A stretch of 64,000 nt of DNA from Pyropia yezoensis (Eukaryota > Rhodophyta > Bangiophyceae > Bangiales > Bangiaceae): positions 6,822,627 through 6,886,626 of the forward strand of contig CM020618.1 of the NCBI GenBank assembly GCA_009829735.1, given 5' to 3'. Shown here one piece after another: positions 31,514 to 40,740 of this stretch (position 1 is the first letter of the stretch; every line of letters begins with the position of its first letter). A program made the translations under genes and the position numbers. A model generated the notes under the pieces. The model was not told the DNA's origin, did not search any database, and saw nothing but the letters and a program-made list of their open reading frames with translations.

Positions 31514-32466
31514 GGGTCTCGTTAGACTTGCCCACCCACGCTGGCCTTGCGGCGTCCTACACGGCATCCACCGCGGCAGCCGCGGCCATTGCTTCGGCCG
31601 CCGCCGCCACCGACGCCCTCCGCGACGCTACCGAGGCGGCGTGGCAGTCCCCGTCGCCAGACTTTGGCGCCCGCAGTGCCGCGATTGCCGCCGACGCGCT
31701 CGCCTCGTACGACGCGGCTGCCGCGCCCGTCCGCGGCGTGCCGGCGGTTGGGGGCGTCGCGGGCGGCGCCTACTGGTCCCGCCGGGCGGCAGTCGCGGCG
31801 GTTGTCGCGGCGGGCCTCGAGCCCGTCCGGGCCGCCCACCTGTGGGGCTGCCGAGAGGCAGCGTTGGGCGGCTTTGAGGACGAGTTCCGGCCAATGCTGG
31901 GCGGTACCCGCGGCTTTGCCCGCCGTGCTCGTGCCGCCGCCGCGCGGGCGGTGGGCGTGTACCGGGCGGCGGTGGCAGCTGCGGCGGCGCCGCCGCTCCT
32001 TGCAGCCGCCGAGACAGAGGGGCGCGCCAAGGGCGGGGGGGGAGAGCCGCCGCCGCCGCCGCCGCCTCCACCGCCGCTGCCGTCGTCGACGGCCGAGGGG
32101 GGGGAAGTCCCCACGACGGGCGCTGAACTGGTGGCGGTGGGTGCCACCGCCGCCGCCGACGGCGCTACGGGCGACGCTACCCCCCCCTCTGATACGGCCG
32201 ATGACTACTCGGTGGACGCGTTTGCGCGCTCCCTGGACGACGCGATCGCCGAGCGGCAGCGGCAAGGGGAGTGGGCGCTCCCCGCCGGCACGGAGGGGGG
32301 CGTCAATTATGGGGCTGGCCCCGCGGGGCCACCTTGGTGGAAGGGCCTCCTAATCCGAGCGGCCATCCTCGGCTTCAACTACTGGCAGGCCACTGCAGGC
32401 GGCCGGGCGGCAGGGCGGGCCGTGCGGGAGGAGGAGGAGGAGAACCCGCATGTGCCCTTGTTTTGA
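30268..32466 (+). CDS. SEY1: ER membrane-fusion GTPase, RHD3/SEY1 family
   Basis: 732 codons from ATG 30268 (an upstream in-frame region is Pro-rich and has no better start). GTPase motifs: P-loop GCQSGGKS (residues 61-68), RRTTVGVWGAV as switch I, DIEGTDSRERGE (139-150) as G3, then LNMWAHDVGR and VVRDADE (RD at 220-221) as G4. These match the atlastin/RHD3/Sey1 order. Further on LDLPTHAGLAA and FEDEFRPMLGG match the RHD3 helical-bundle region. Near the C-terminus PWWKGLLIRAAILGFNYW is a single hydrophobic stretch followed by GGRAAGRAVREEEEE. The family fuses ER tubules by GTP-driven tethering. Oddities: a low-complexity insert between switch I and G3 (about 101-131), Gly/Ala-rich inserts later, and a short membrane region compared with the usual hairpin. 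No introns seen. Confidence 0.9.
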
Positions 32467-33693
32467 GTCGCGGAAAGGGGGGGATGGAGGGGTGGCGGGG
32501 ATGCGTCCGTTGGTGCAGTGCACAAGGGTCACACACAAGGAACGTGTGCAAACGAAACGAGCCTCATCGTCTCTGATCTGGGCATTGGATTCACGAATTG
32601 ATAAGCCCGGTAAAACGGATAACGCGAATATTGGCCAACAAAGGGGCCGTTCTCACGGTTGTCAGGGAAAAAGGAACACAATAAACTATTTTCATATTTT
32701 GGTGGAGTAATGATAATTTAATCCCAGGCGCCGATTCTTTCATTCTGTAGAGACTGTCAGCAGCTTTCTCATCGAGGATTCTCGTATTGACGATCCCCAA
32801 AATTTGTCCTGAGGGGACAAGGACTGGGACCACATTAGTTTTACGCACAAACATTGGTCTATATCCGCTGTATTCCACTGTACTCCAAAGACCAAGCCAA
32901 TGGGACGCTCGGATTTCTGGCCAGGAAGGGCCCTGGACAGGCAAGGCATCGTCAGTGGATGCGACAAAAGAACGAAATGGCGAACTAGAGCGCACAACAG
33001 GGTGCGCACGAACAACGAAATTATTGTTCAGCCGTCGTTCCGCGAACGAACGCCGGGACGCCGGATGGGTTCGTCCGCACTTTTCGTGCAGATCTCGAGG
33101 ACCCGGCTCTAAGAAGCCTGTGGCTGTCGGCAGCGAGTCTCCTGAACTCTCGAGGCGCTCTGTCGACCTGAGGCTGTTCTGACCAATGGCTGTCCGACAC
33201 GATGGCGGCTGTTTGTGTAAAGACTCTTGCCGAAAGGTTAGTAAGTGACTAAAGGTATATCTCACGCAATAAGATTCTCGTTGAAAAATTCGCTACAGTG
33301 GATGGGCGTCCGGCTGAGACTCAAAACTTCGCAGAAAAATAGACGTACGCGCTCCGGTGCTGTATAAAAAAAAACAGAGCGACGACGTCTCGAGGTAGCC
33401 GGAGTCAGCGTTCATAGCGATCTCGAGGGGCGCTTCGCTCCACGTCTCTCCCCACTTCACGACACATGTGATCCGAGTGAGGTCGACGAAATGGGGGCTA
33501 CTTTATTCCGGCGAACTTCCGTTAAACGCTGTCGAGTCTGACGTCCTGGGTGGGCGGACGCCCGTAGTGATTGCGCGGGGTGACTGACTGCGGGTGTCGC
33601 GTTGGGTGGCGTCCGTTCTGCCTCGGTGGCGCGCGTTTCCCCCCCCACATCACGTGCCCCCCCTGCTGCGACGCCCCCCGTGGGGGCAGCCGG
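32467..33693. other. AT-richer intergenic region, no gene recognised
   Basis: Composition is much less GC-rich than the flanks. A minus-strand ORF of 224 codons (32591-33265) contains YRPMFVRKTNVVPVLVPSG and IVNTRILDEKAADSLYRMKE but matches nothing I know, and its upstream half looks random. A TATAAAAAAA string occurs near 33362. It could hold a decayed DNA transposon. Confidence 0.45.
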
Positions 33694-34190
33694 ATGCGCC
33701 CTCCGTCGCGACCTCCCCCCCGCCCGCCACCCCCCGCCGCTGCCCTGCGCTCCCTCCTCTTCCTGGCCACCCTGTACGCAGGCGCGTGGCTGCCGCCGCT
33801 TGCGCTGCTTGGCGGCCTGCGCCATGCCGCGCGGCTGCCCAGCACGCCCGGGGCGCTCCCCCCCCCCCCCCCCCCCCCGTTGGCGGTCTGACGACCTTTG
33901 TGCACGTCACGGACGTGCACTCGTCCGCCGCCGACGGCTGGGCGTCGGGTTGTGCCGGCGACGACACCCGCTGTGAGCGGCCGGTGTTGGACGACGTGGG
34001 GGCCGTGCGGGACGTGCCCTCCTGGTCGGCGGTGGCTGAGTCGGCCGTGGACGTTGCGCGCGCGCGCGCCCGCCGCCTTGTGTCAACCGCGGCGGCGGTG
34101 GTGACGGCCGTGGTGGGCACCTCGGACGAGGTGACCGTCTTCTCCGTCCTGGTGCCGGCCGACTGCCCTCGGCGCCGCCAGCCGCATCAG
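33694..34190 (+). CDS. N-terminal part of a membrane-anchored protein, possibly metallophosphoesterase-like, cut short
   Basis: From ATG 33694: a Pro/Arg-rich head, a hydrophobic segment (LRSLLFLATLYAGAWLPPLALLGG) likely to be a signal anchor, then a Pro run encoded by 21 C (33858-33878). Coding continues in another frame: TTFVHVTDVHSSAADGW, CERPVLDDVGAVRDVPSW, SAVDVARARARRLVSTAA and SDEVTVFSVLVPADCP. FVHVTDVH resembles the first D-x-H metal site of calcineurin-like phosphoesterases that follow an N-terminal membrane helix (TMEM62 type), but no second motif is seen, so this is tentative. The frame change falls in the homopolymer. Near 34150-34200 it meets transposase sequence of the opposite strand, so the gene appears interrupted. 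Confidence 0.4.
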
Positions 34191-34605
34191 GGCCGGTCTC
34201 TTCAGCACCCGAGAGGACTTCGAGAGTGCTGTCAAGAGTCGGGAGAGTGCGGTTGTGGTACTGCGAATAGATCGCCTCCCGGAAACGCGCTAGCTCCTCG
34301 GCTGGCACCCGCCGCGCAGACCGACGGGTCTCCGTGGCACCCTCCCCGGGCAGGGCTGCTCGGTGAACGTCGTTGCACACGCGACTTACAGAAGCGGTGC
34401 TCAGCCCCGTGGCAAGAGCGGTACGCTCAGCCGGCCGGTCGCGCAGCTCCGCACGTCGGTTGCGCATCTCCCGCTCGAAAAACGCACGCACACTGAGCAC
34501 CACGGCGGCAGTTCCAGCGTGGATGCTGCGCAGTGCCCGAGCCCTCTTACCCCCTCCCGGTGCGGCGATCGCGCGACCACACGGCATCCTGACAGGTTGC
34601 CGCAC
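34190..34605 (-). pseudogene. DDE transposase N-terminal fragment (Tc1/mariner-like head)
   Basis: On the minus strand: AELRDRPAERTALATGLSTASVSRVCNDVH is a helix-turn-helix of the ALGVSxSTVxRI type. It is followed by VPAEELARFREAIYSQYHNRTLPTLDSTLEVLSGAEE, which resembles the R.KIY.FY....PTLD..L region that precedes the catalytic core in several eukaryotic DDE_3-type transposases. No catalytic core follows; the sequence runs into the host-like ORF on the other strand near 34190. Inverted ends not found. Family assignment is approximate. Confidence 0.5.
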
Positions 34606-35236
34606 AGGCTCCGGTCACGCGAGGGCGTTCCGCGACCACGCTGGCAGACCCGTCAGGCGGAAGCGCCGGTCAGTGACGTGGAGCAGATCTGTGGCAGCCG
34701 AGGGACAGTTTGGGCGGGCAACAGAACCGCCTGACGGGCGACCAGAAATCTTCAAAAAAAAAAAAAGGCGCGCAACTGGTTGGAAATGTAGCCCCCCATC
34801 GATCTTCTGCACTTTTTGTCCGCCTGATCTGGGGCGAGATAAATGCCGCACGGACTGACGCTTCACTGCCTGAAGTGCCGCACTGGGCATGGTTCCCGAG
34901 CAAGATTGACGCGGCAACTTCGACACGAGCTTCGTAGCCCATATTGCGCCCTTTCGACATCGTCAGAACTTGGTTTTTGCAGAACATCGAGATTTTATTG
35001 CACACTGAGTCCGGAATGACGACGAAAACGATACCCTGATGTTCTTCCTCGACGTACGGCTGAAGTAAGTTGGAAGCGTACGTGGGCCGAACATACATTT
35101 AAAAAAACGCCCGTGAGTTCCTCTTTCGAATGGTGTGCCAAGCGGGTCTGTGCGGGGGGCACGAGTTTATCAGTACTGCCGTCAAAGGTGGGACGTTCCC
35201 ATCGATCTTAATGCGTGAGATCCACCTTTAGGTCGT
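34606..35236. other. AT-richer spacer, no gene recognised
   Basis: Mixed composition with a run of 12 A near 34755 and A-rich strings near 35100. Minus-strand ORFs up to 142 codons lack family resemblance. This is probably the rest of the transposon that carries the transposase head. Confidence 0.4.
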
Positions 35237-35500
35237 GTGTGTGCGCGGGGTGCCGGCGTTTCAGTGCACCAAGACTTGGTCCGCGGCGCCATTAGAGTCG
35301 CTCTGGGAGGCGGCGAAGTGGTCAGCGGCACCGACACGACGTGTGACGGCGCGTCCAGCCGTGGCGCCACTCTGGTGGCGGCGTCGGCGGGCCGAGTGAA
35401 GGCGGTGGTCGCGGCCAGCCGCAGGTCGGCCGCACGAGCATTCGCGTCGTCCTCTGAGGGTGGCGCCGAGGGCTGTGGCGGCATGTTTTTTGGGCAGGGG
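35237..35500 (+). other. short coding-like segment leading into a minisatellite
   Basis: The plus frame through 35237-35500 reads with ordinary composition (VHQDLVRGAIRVALGGGEVVSG, SSRGATLVAASAGRVKAVVAAS). It then enters the tandem repeat, so a repeat-containing protein could start here. No start, domain or homologue is recognised. Confidence 0.3.
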
Positions 35501-36345
35501 GATGCAACTGTGCTCCCTCACCCGCGGCAGCGGCGGCGACGGAGGCGGCGGCGGCGACGCCACGCTGGGGGGGAGCTGCGCACCCCCACCCGCGGCAGCG
35601 ACGGCTACAGATGCGGCGGCGGCGACGCCACGCTGGGGGGGAGCGGTGCACCTCTACCCGCGGCAGCGGTGGCGACGGAGGCAGCGGCGGCGACGCCACG
35701 ATGGGGGGGAGCTGCGCACCCCCACCCGCGGCAGCCACGGCTACAGATGCGGCGGCGGCGACGCCACGCTGGGGGGGAGCGGTGCACCTCTACCCGCGGC
35801 AGCGGTGGCGACGGAGGCCGTGGCGGCGACGCCACGCTGGGGGGGAACTGCGCACCCCCACCCGCGGCAGCGGCGAAAACAGATGCCGCGGCGGCTAAGC
35901 GACGCTGGGGGGGAACTGCGCACCCCCACTCGCGGCAGGGGCGGCAACAGATGCGGCGGCAGCGACGCCACGCTGGGGGGGAACTGCGCACCCCCACCCG
36001 CGGCATCGGCGGCTACAGATGCGGCGGCGGCGACGCCACGCTGGGGGGGAGCTGCGCACCCCCACACGCGGCAGCGGCGGCGACGGACGCGGCGGCGGCG
36101 ACGCTACGCTGGAGATGAACTGCGCACCCCCACCCGCGGCATCGGCGGCTCCAGATCCGGCGGCGGCGATGCCACGCAGGGGGGAAACTGCGCACCCGCA
36201 CCCGCGGCAGCAGCGGCTACAGATGCGGCGGCGGCAACGCCAAGCCGGGGGGGACCTGCGCACCCCCACCCGCGGCAACGGCGGCAGCGGAGGCGGCGGC
36301 GGCGATGCTTCGCTGGGCGGGAACTGTGCACCCCAGTCCTCTGCA
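35501..36345 (+). repeat. 68-bp minisatellite, 12 copies, no indels
   Basis: The CACGCTGGGG-type anchor recurs at 35561, 35629, 35697, 35765, 35833, 35901, 35969, 36037, 36105, 36173, 36241 and 36309, exactly 68 bp each time. Units contain GCGCACCCCCACCCGCGGCAG and GGCTACAGATGCGGCGG variants and differ by substitutions only. The unit is not a multiple of three, so any protein would cycle through three frames (68-residue superrepeat). Long stretches are open in all six frames. Confidence 0.93.
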
Positions 36346-37010
36346 GATGCGGCGGCGGAGGCGGCTGCTGCGGCGGTGGCGGCGCCAACAGTGGCCGTTT
36401 TCACCAATATTGCGGCGGCAGCAGCCGCTTCGTCCGCTGCGGTGGGTGGCTTATCGTCTGCGCCAGCAGCACGGCCGGCGCCGCCGTCGTAGGCGGTAGC
36501 GCGGTGGTGGAATCACATCCCAACGCACAACTGAGGAGGCGGAGCGTCTGAACAACCATGGGGGCGCCCCTGCAGCCTCCAAGAGGGCTGCGGCAATGCA
36601 CACGGTTGCACCACGGGCGCTCCGATGACCAGAGCGTGGCGGGACCAGCGGGTGGCGGGCGGGGTCGCCAGGACTGGTAGCTGCGGGCGGGCCCCTGCTT
36701 GATTGGTGTGAGTCGGAGCAGGGGTGTGGCCGTTAGCAAAGAGGTGCGACGCCCTTGAATGCCCTTGAATGCCCTTTTGGCTCTTTGAAGTGTGTGGATT
36801 CTTTTTGACGTGTGTGGATGCGGACCAGGGCGTGTCGGGAAGGTATGTACTACAGGATGCTACTTGAGCGTTGCCGTCTGGATGTGGCACGATGCTGTGA
36901 CTCACCCAGCACCGCCTCCTACCCACAAACTCAAATTCGCACATCTCCACGACCGTGACGACCGCGCCTTCGAAGAAGGTGATAATTCTCAAGACAACAT
37001 CAGAGACAAC
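36346..37010. other. intergenic flank of E3, no gene recognised
   Basis: The first 150 bp are Ala-coding-like GC-rich sequence trailing the minisatellite. The remainder up to the LTR is of mixed composition. I see no conserved ORF. Confidence 0.45.
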
Positions 37011-37580
37011 TGTGGTATAAAACTCGATCCTCTCAGACACGTGTCTATATCCGTCGGGGGAAAGGGACAGGTAACACAGATAGAGGAACTACGAGAGTGG
37101 TATGCATGTTGCCCCACGTGCCTGTCGGCAGAGCCAACAGATACGCACGGTAGTGCACACGGGGAAGAGGAAAGCAAGCGCGCAGTTGTATTTTTCCTGA
37201 GGGCGCGGGCCAAGAGCGCCTCGTTGTCCCTCGTAACGTGCATCGTGGGGATCCTCGGCACGTTGGCCAGGTAGCCCCCTCCTACCCCCGAGTGGCCCCG
37301 ACCCATGCCTAACCTCGTCAGGTCGGGGGCCACTGTCACTACTAATTCTATTCTCCCTCACTAGTCTCACACTCAAATTCTCTCAAATCAAGTCCCTCAC
37401 AAATATGCAAAACCCATCAGAAGTCCCTCTCTCACGTGTGGGTAGCGTAGTCCACCACATCCTTGTGCCGGTCACGGGCCACGGCCGCCAACGTTCACCA
37501 CACGGCGGGCGTGTCCTGGCACCTGGTGTCCCTTGGTCGCCATCCCGGGTCGACGCCAAGTCAGGGCCAGGGATGCTACG
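37011..37580 (-). repeat. E3a 3' LTR
   Basis: 570 bp beginning TGTGGTA, ending GGATGCTACG. Clearly homologous to 56765-57335 but with many substitutions. A purine-rich tract on the minus strand follows it at about 37581-37594. Confidence 0.88.
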
Positions 37581-37762
37581 TAGCTCCCTCCCTAGTCCGG
37601 CACGTCCTCGCGCCGTACCAGGTGCCACCGTGCACAGCCTCGAGCTCGTCCACACCGGTGCTGAGGTCGAGAGTCATCACCCAGAGCCGTGATCACCTTC
37701 CTCTTGCCCCGCCTCCTTCTTCCTTCACCTTGGCCTTCCCGATCCCCTTGGTTCTGGACGGC

Positions 37763-37960
37763 ATGTCCAGCTCCGAGATTCAGGTTGGGCCCGTGGATCC
37801 GGTGGCGGGTCCCGTGCAGGAGAACTCGGGTGGTCGTACCCCTCTCCTGCCTCCGGCTCCTCGGGTGTCGGCGCGGACGCCGGTCGTGACGGCGGAGGAT
37901 GCCGATCAAGTGCCCCCGGCTCCGGCATCGCGCCCGGTCGAGACCCCCCCGGTGGGTCTC
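37763..37960 (+). pseudogene. E3a antisense ORF, N-terminal 66 codons before the E2 insertion
   Basis: Starts at ATG 37763 (MSSSEIQVGPVDPVAGPVQE), acidic and Pro/Ser-rich, 182 bp inside the 3' LTR and on the strand opposite gag-pol. At 37960 it is cut by E2. Removing E2 and one GTCTC copy restores the same frame at 48715, where it continues. So E2 landed inside this ORF. Confidence 0.7.
37956..37960. repeat. E2 target-site duplication, left copy
   Basis: GTCTC directly before the E2 5' LTR; the identical GTCTC follows the 3' LTR at 48710-48714. Confidence 0.93.
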
Positions 37961-38323
37961 TGTAGCAATATGGTTGGCCGTATTGTAACCCTAATATTAG
38001 GGGGGCTACTTCTAACCCTTAACTTTCAATTTGATAGTTCGTACTGGTCACGGTATCTATAAGTTACGTATGACCAGAGGGACTTGCATCTTGGGGTGGA
38101 GGGTAGTTAGTAGTGTCTCCGAGGGTTTATAACGTGGGGGCCGGCGGCGAATCCACCGCCGGCCAAGGTAGAACAACAAACCCCTCCCATTTGGGCTCCC
38201 ATCTTGGTCCCGTGGCTTGCGCTCCAAGGACAGCAACCTTGGCCTCCCGGTGACGTTGGTGCCGATCCCCCTTGGTGAGTGTTCCCTGAGAGTGGACGTG
38301 CGACGGATCCCTATTGTGCTACA
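37961..38323 (+). repeat. E2 5' LTR
   Basis: 363 bp, TGTAGCA...TGCTACA. It contains TCTATAAG on the sense strand (near 38055) and TTATAAAC on the antisense strand (near 38130), so both directions have a TATA-like string. Confidence 0.95.
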
Positions 38324-38324
38324 T

Positions 38325-38341
38325 TGGTGGAGCAGCAGGGG
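38325..38341 (+). other. E2 primer-binding site
   Basis: TGGTGGAGCAGCAGGGG, one base after the LTR and identical to the E1 site. Confidence 0.8.
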
Positions 38342-38548
38342 ACGGGTTTCCGTCACCCTTGTGGTGACGCCGTCTTCGGCCCTGGCACACGGATAGGGAT
38401 CCGGTCCTTTTCTTGTACTCGTGGTGTTGCGACCTGATCGATTGTGTTGAGTTTTTACCTGTGACTGTGATCTACTGTTACTCTCCCCAATCTACCACCT
38501 CGCTCTCTTATTCGTGGTGATTGTTACGTCGGTTGACTGATTGTGACT

Positions 38549-40732
38549 ATGTCTACCCAAGAGACGGGGAACGTTCAAGATGACGGATCGGCGTCGACGC
38601 CGACCCCGGAGGTGACTACGGGAACCGAGATCGGGAACCCGATCGACAACATTGAGACGCCAATGCTCTCAGGTGCCGGATCGACGTTTGGCACGGCTCG
38701 GACCGCAGGAGGCGGGGGCCCGCCTCAACTGTCGTCGACGGACCTCACTCCGCCGCCTCCTTCACCAGGGGATTCCCTGATGGCATCATTGGCCCGCATC
38801 GAGGCCCGGTTTTCCGGACTCGACGCTCACCAGGAGCGGACGGAGGACGCGATGGCAGTGTTGATGTCAACACGCCACACGACGGGACCCCGTCGTGTTC
38901 CTCCCTCACCAGTACGGTTCGAACCGGCCGGACTACTTTCGGAGTCCACCAGGGTCAACCCGGGTGTTGCTACTCCTGGACAACCCCCGGACACGATGGG
39001 GTATGGATCCGACTCGTCGGCAGAGTTGGAACGGAGCCACACGGAGCGATACGCTCGGAGCACCCCAAGCGGACTCCGCGGACACGACCCGGCGGATACT
39101 TACGCCGGTGGAGAGTCGGTTATTGGCGGAGGGGGTACCCTCTCACAGTATCCCCACGACGAAGGAGGCCAGGCAACTCGGGTTCCCGAAGTGCCGACGC
39201 CTGAAGTACCATCTTCAGTGGTGGAAGCTATGACCGCGCAGGTAACTGCGAGCCTACTGAAGCGGATGGAGTCCGATGAGTTTGCTCATCAACTGGCTAA
39301 GCGAGTGGATATCCAGGACGCTGACACGGAGATCGTCAACGAAGTCTTCAGGTCGGTACTGACTCCCGAACGTTATCGTTTGGAAGACCGATCTACCACT
39401 GTATCGGAATCGATGCGTAATACGTCGCACCGAGCGATCCGCTCTATGCAGACCCTTATGAAGGGAGTCCCTATGTTCGGGGGCCCCAACGGACGTCCGT
39501 TGGCAGTCATCGGCTTCTTGACTAGCTTCAAGGCAGCCGCGGACAAGGCCCTCGTTAACGAGGGGCTGGCGCTGGAGATCCTCCCGTTCTTTGTTGATGA
39601 ACGGGTGCGAGGCATTCTTCGCCAGGCATCCCCGATGCCGGGAATGAGGGTCGCAGCCACCCCCATGGATTACCGTGGGATTCTCAAGGAGCTGCTGAGC
39701 AGTTACCTCAGCGAGGACAAGTGCGAGGACCACTACCAGGCCCTGCGCACTGCCACCGCCCAGAGCTGGGAGGATGAAGAGATGTTTGGACGCCGGATCC
39801 AAGAGCTCGACTACGAGCTGGGGAAGCTCCTCGGAGAAGGGGAGCTACGGGCCATCCTGTTCGCAGGAGTACCCAACTACGTGCGGATATCCGCTCGGGG
39901 AGCCAATACGGCCCGGACGAACTTCAGTCGACTGATGCATATGTGCAAGTCCCTAGGGGACGCCTACCGGGTTCTACACCCGGAGTGTGCCTTGGCCCCG
40001 AAGCCCAAGGGTGAGGAAGGCAAGCCCAGTCTTACCCCGGTACCGAGGCAAGAGAAGGTGGAACGTAAGGCCGCACCAGTACTGGTGGCGACCGAACATA
40101 CCCCTACGGGCGAGGATGAACCTCTAGTTGACCAACAGGGCCACCTGTTGCTACCAGCGACGCCGGTGATTGATGAGCACGGTACGGTAGCGTACATCGC
40201 CCCGGCTGGGACCCAGTTCCAGGTCAACGAGGGAGCGGGACGGCGCGTCCCGTATGTGCGGACGACGGGGTATGCCCCGGTTAAGGGTAACCCCCACCAG
40301 CCCCTGCCTACATGGGCAGTACGTACGGAGGCACCTCCGCAGATTGCGGGTCGACCCAACCGGTTGGGGGAGTCCATGTTCCGGTTGACCCAAGGACCCA
40401 AGGCCTACCAGGGAGCAGGCACTCGGGCGCACGAGGGAGGCAACCGCAGCTACGGGGCTACCCCGATGCGAACTCAAGGAGGGACCGGCACGTCCGGATG
40501 TATGTTGTGTGGGGATCCCCAGCACTGGGTGTCTTCCTGCCCACTCATCCCCGAGGAGTCTCGGCGGGCAGCGGCGCACCGCAAGGCATCCACCGGGGGG
40601 TATCCCGCCAGAGCACCCGGACCCGCACCGGGTAGGCAGCCAGCCCCAGGTGGAGTACTGGCCGTCGAGGAGGCACCTCCGCAGCCGGATGTCCCGGCGG
40701 ACAGCACCCTACCAAGGGCGGGAAACGAGTAA
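38549..40732 (+). CDS. gag: E2 gag
   Basis: 727 residues from ATG 38549 (the longer frame begins at GTG). Acidic, Pro/Thr-rich N-terminal third; then the capsid-like region (AVIGFLTSFKAAADKALVNE, YRGILKELLSSYLSEDKCEDHY, SWEDEEMFGRRIQELDYELG); then a linker and the zinc knuckle CMLCGDPQHWVSSC (C-x2-C-x4-H-x4-C) near the C-terminus. It is unbroken. It forms the cytosolic particle that packages element RNA. pol begins 8 nt after the stop in the -1 frame, so it may be made by frameshift or reinitiation; I see no obvious slippery heptamer. Confidence 0.93.
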   Translation: MSTQETGNVQDDGSASTPTPEVTTGTEIGNPIDNIETPMLSGAGSTFGTARTAGGGGPPQLSSTDLTPPPPSPGDSLMASLARIEARFSGLDAHQERTEDAMAVLMSTRHTTGPRRVPPSPVRFEPAGLLSESTRVNPGVATPGQPPDTMGYGSDSSAELERSHTERYARSTPSGLRGHDPADTYAGGESVIGGGGTLSQYPHDEGGQATRVPEVPTPEVPSSVVEAMTAQVTASLLKRMESDEFAHQLAKRVDIQDADTEIVNEVFRSVLTPERYRLEDRSTTVSESMRNTSHRAIRSMQTLMKGVPMFGGPNGRPLAVIGFLTSFKAAADKALVNEGLALEILPFFVDERVRGILRQASPMPGMRVAATPMDYRGILKELLSSYLSEDKCEDHYQALRTATAQSWEDEEMFGRRIQELDYELGKLLGEGELRAILFAGVPNYVRISARGANTARTNFSRLMHMCKSLGDAYRVLHPECALAPKPKGEEGKPSLTPVPRQEKVERKAAPVLVATEHTPTGEDEPLVDQQGHLLLPATPVIDEHGTVAYIAPAGTQFQVNEGAGRRVPYVRTTGYAPVKGNPHQPLPTWAVRTEAPPQIAGRPNRLGESMFRLTQGPKAYQGAGTRAHEGGNRSYGATPMRTQGGTGTSGCMLCGDPQHWVSSCPLIPEESRRAAAHRKASTGGYPARAPGPAPGRQPAPGGVLAVEEAPPQPDVPADSTLPRAGNE

Positions 40733-40740
40733 GAGGAAGG

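Noticed and set aside
32591..33265. 224-codon minus-strand ORF
   Set aside because: No family resemblance and half of it looks random. The region may be transposon debris, so I list it only as an unrecognised spacer.
35501..36345. CRISPR-like array
   Set aside because: The 68-bp units are head-to-tail with no unique spacers, in a eukaryotic context; it is a minisatellite.
38543..38548. Upstream GTG start for E2 gag
   Set aside because: An ATG two codons downstream (38549) is the expected eukaryotic start.
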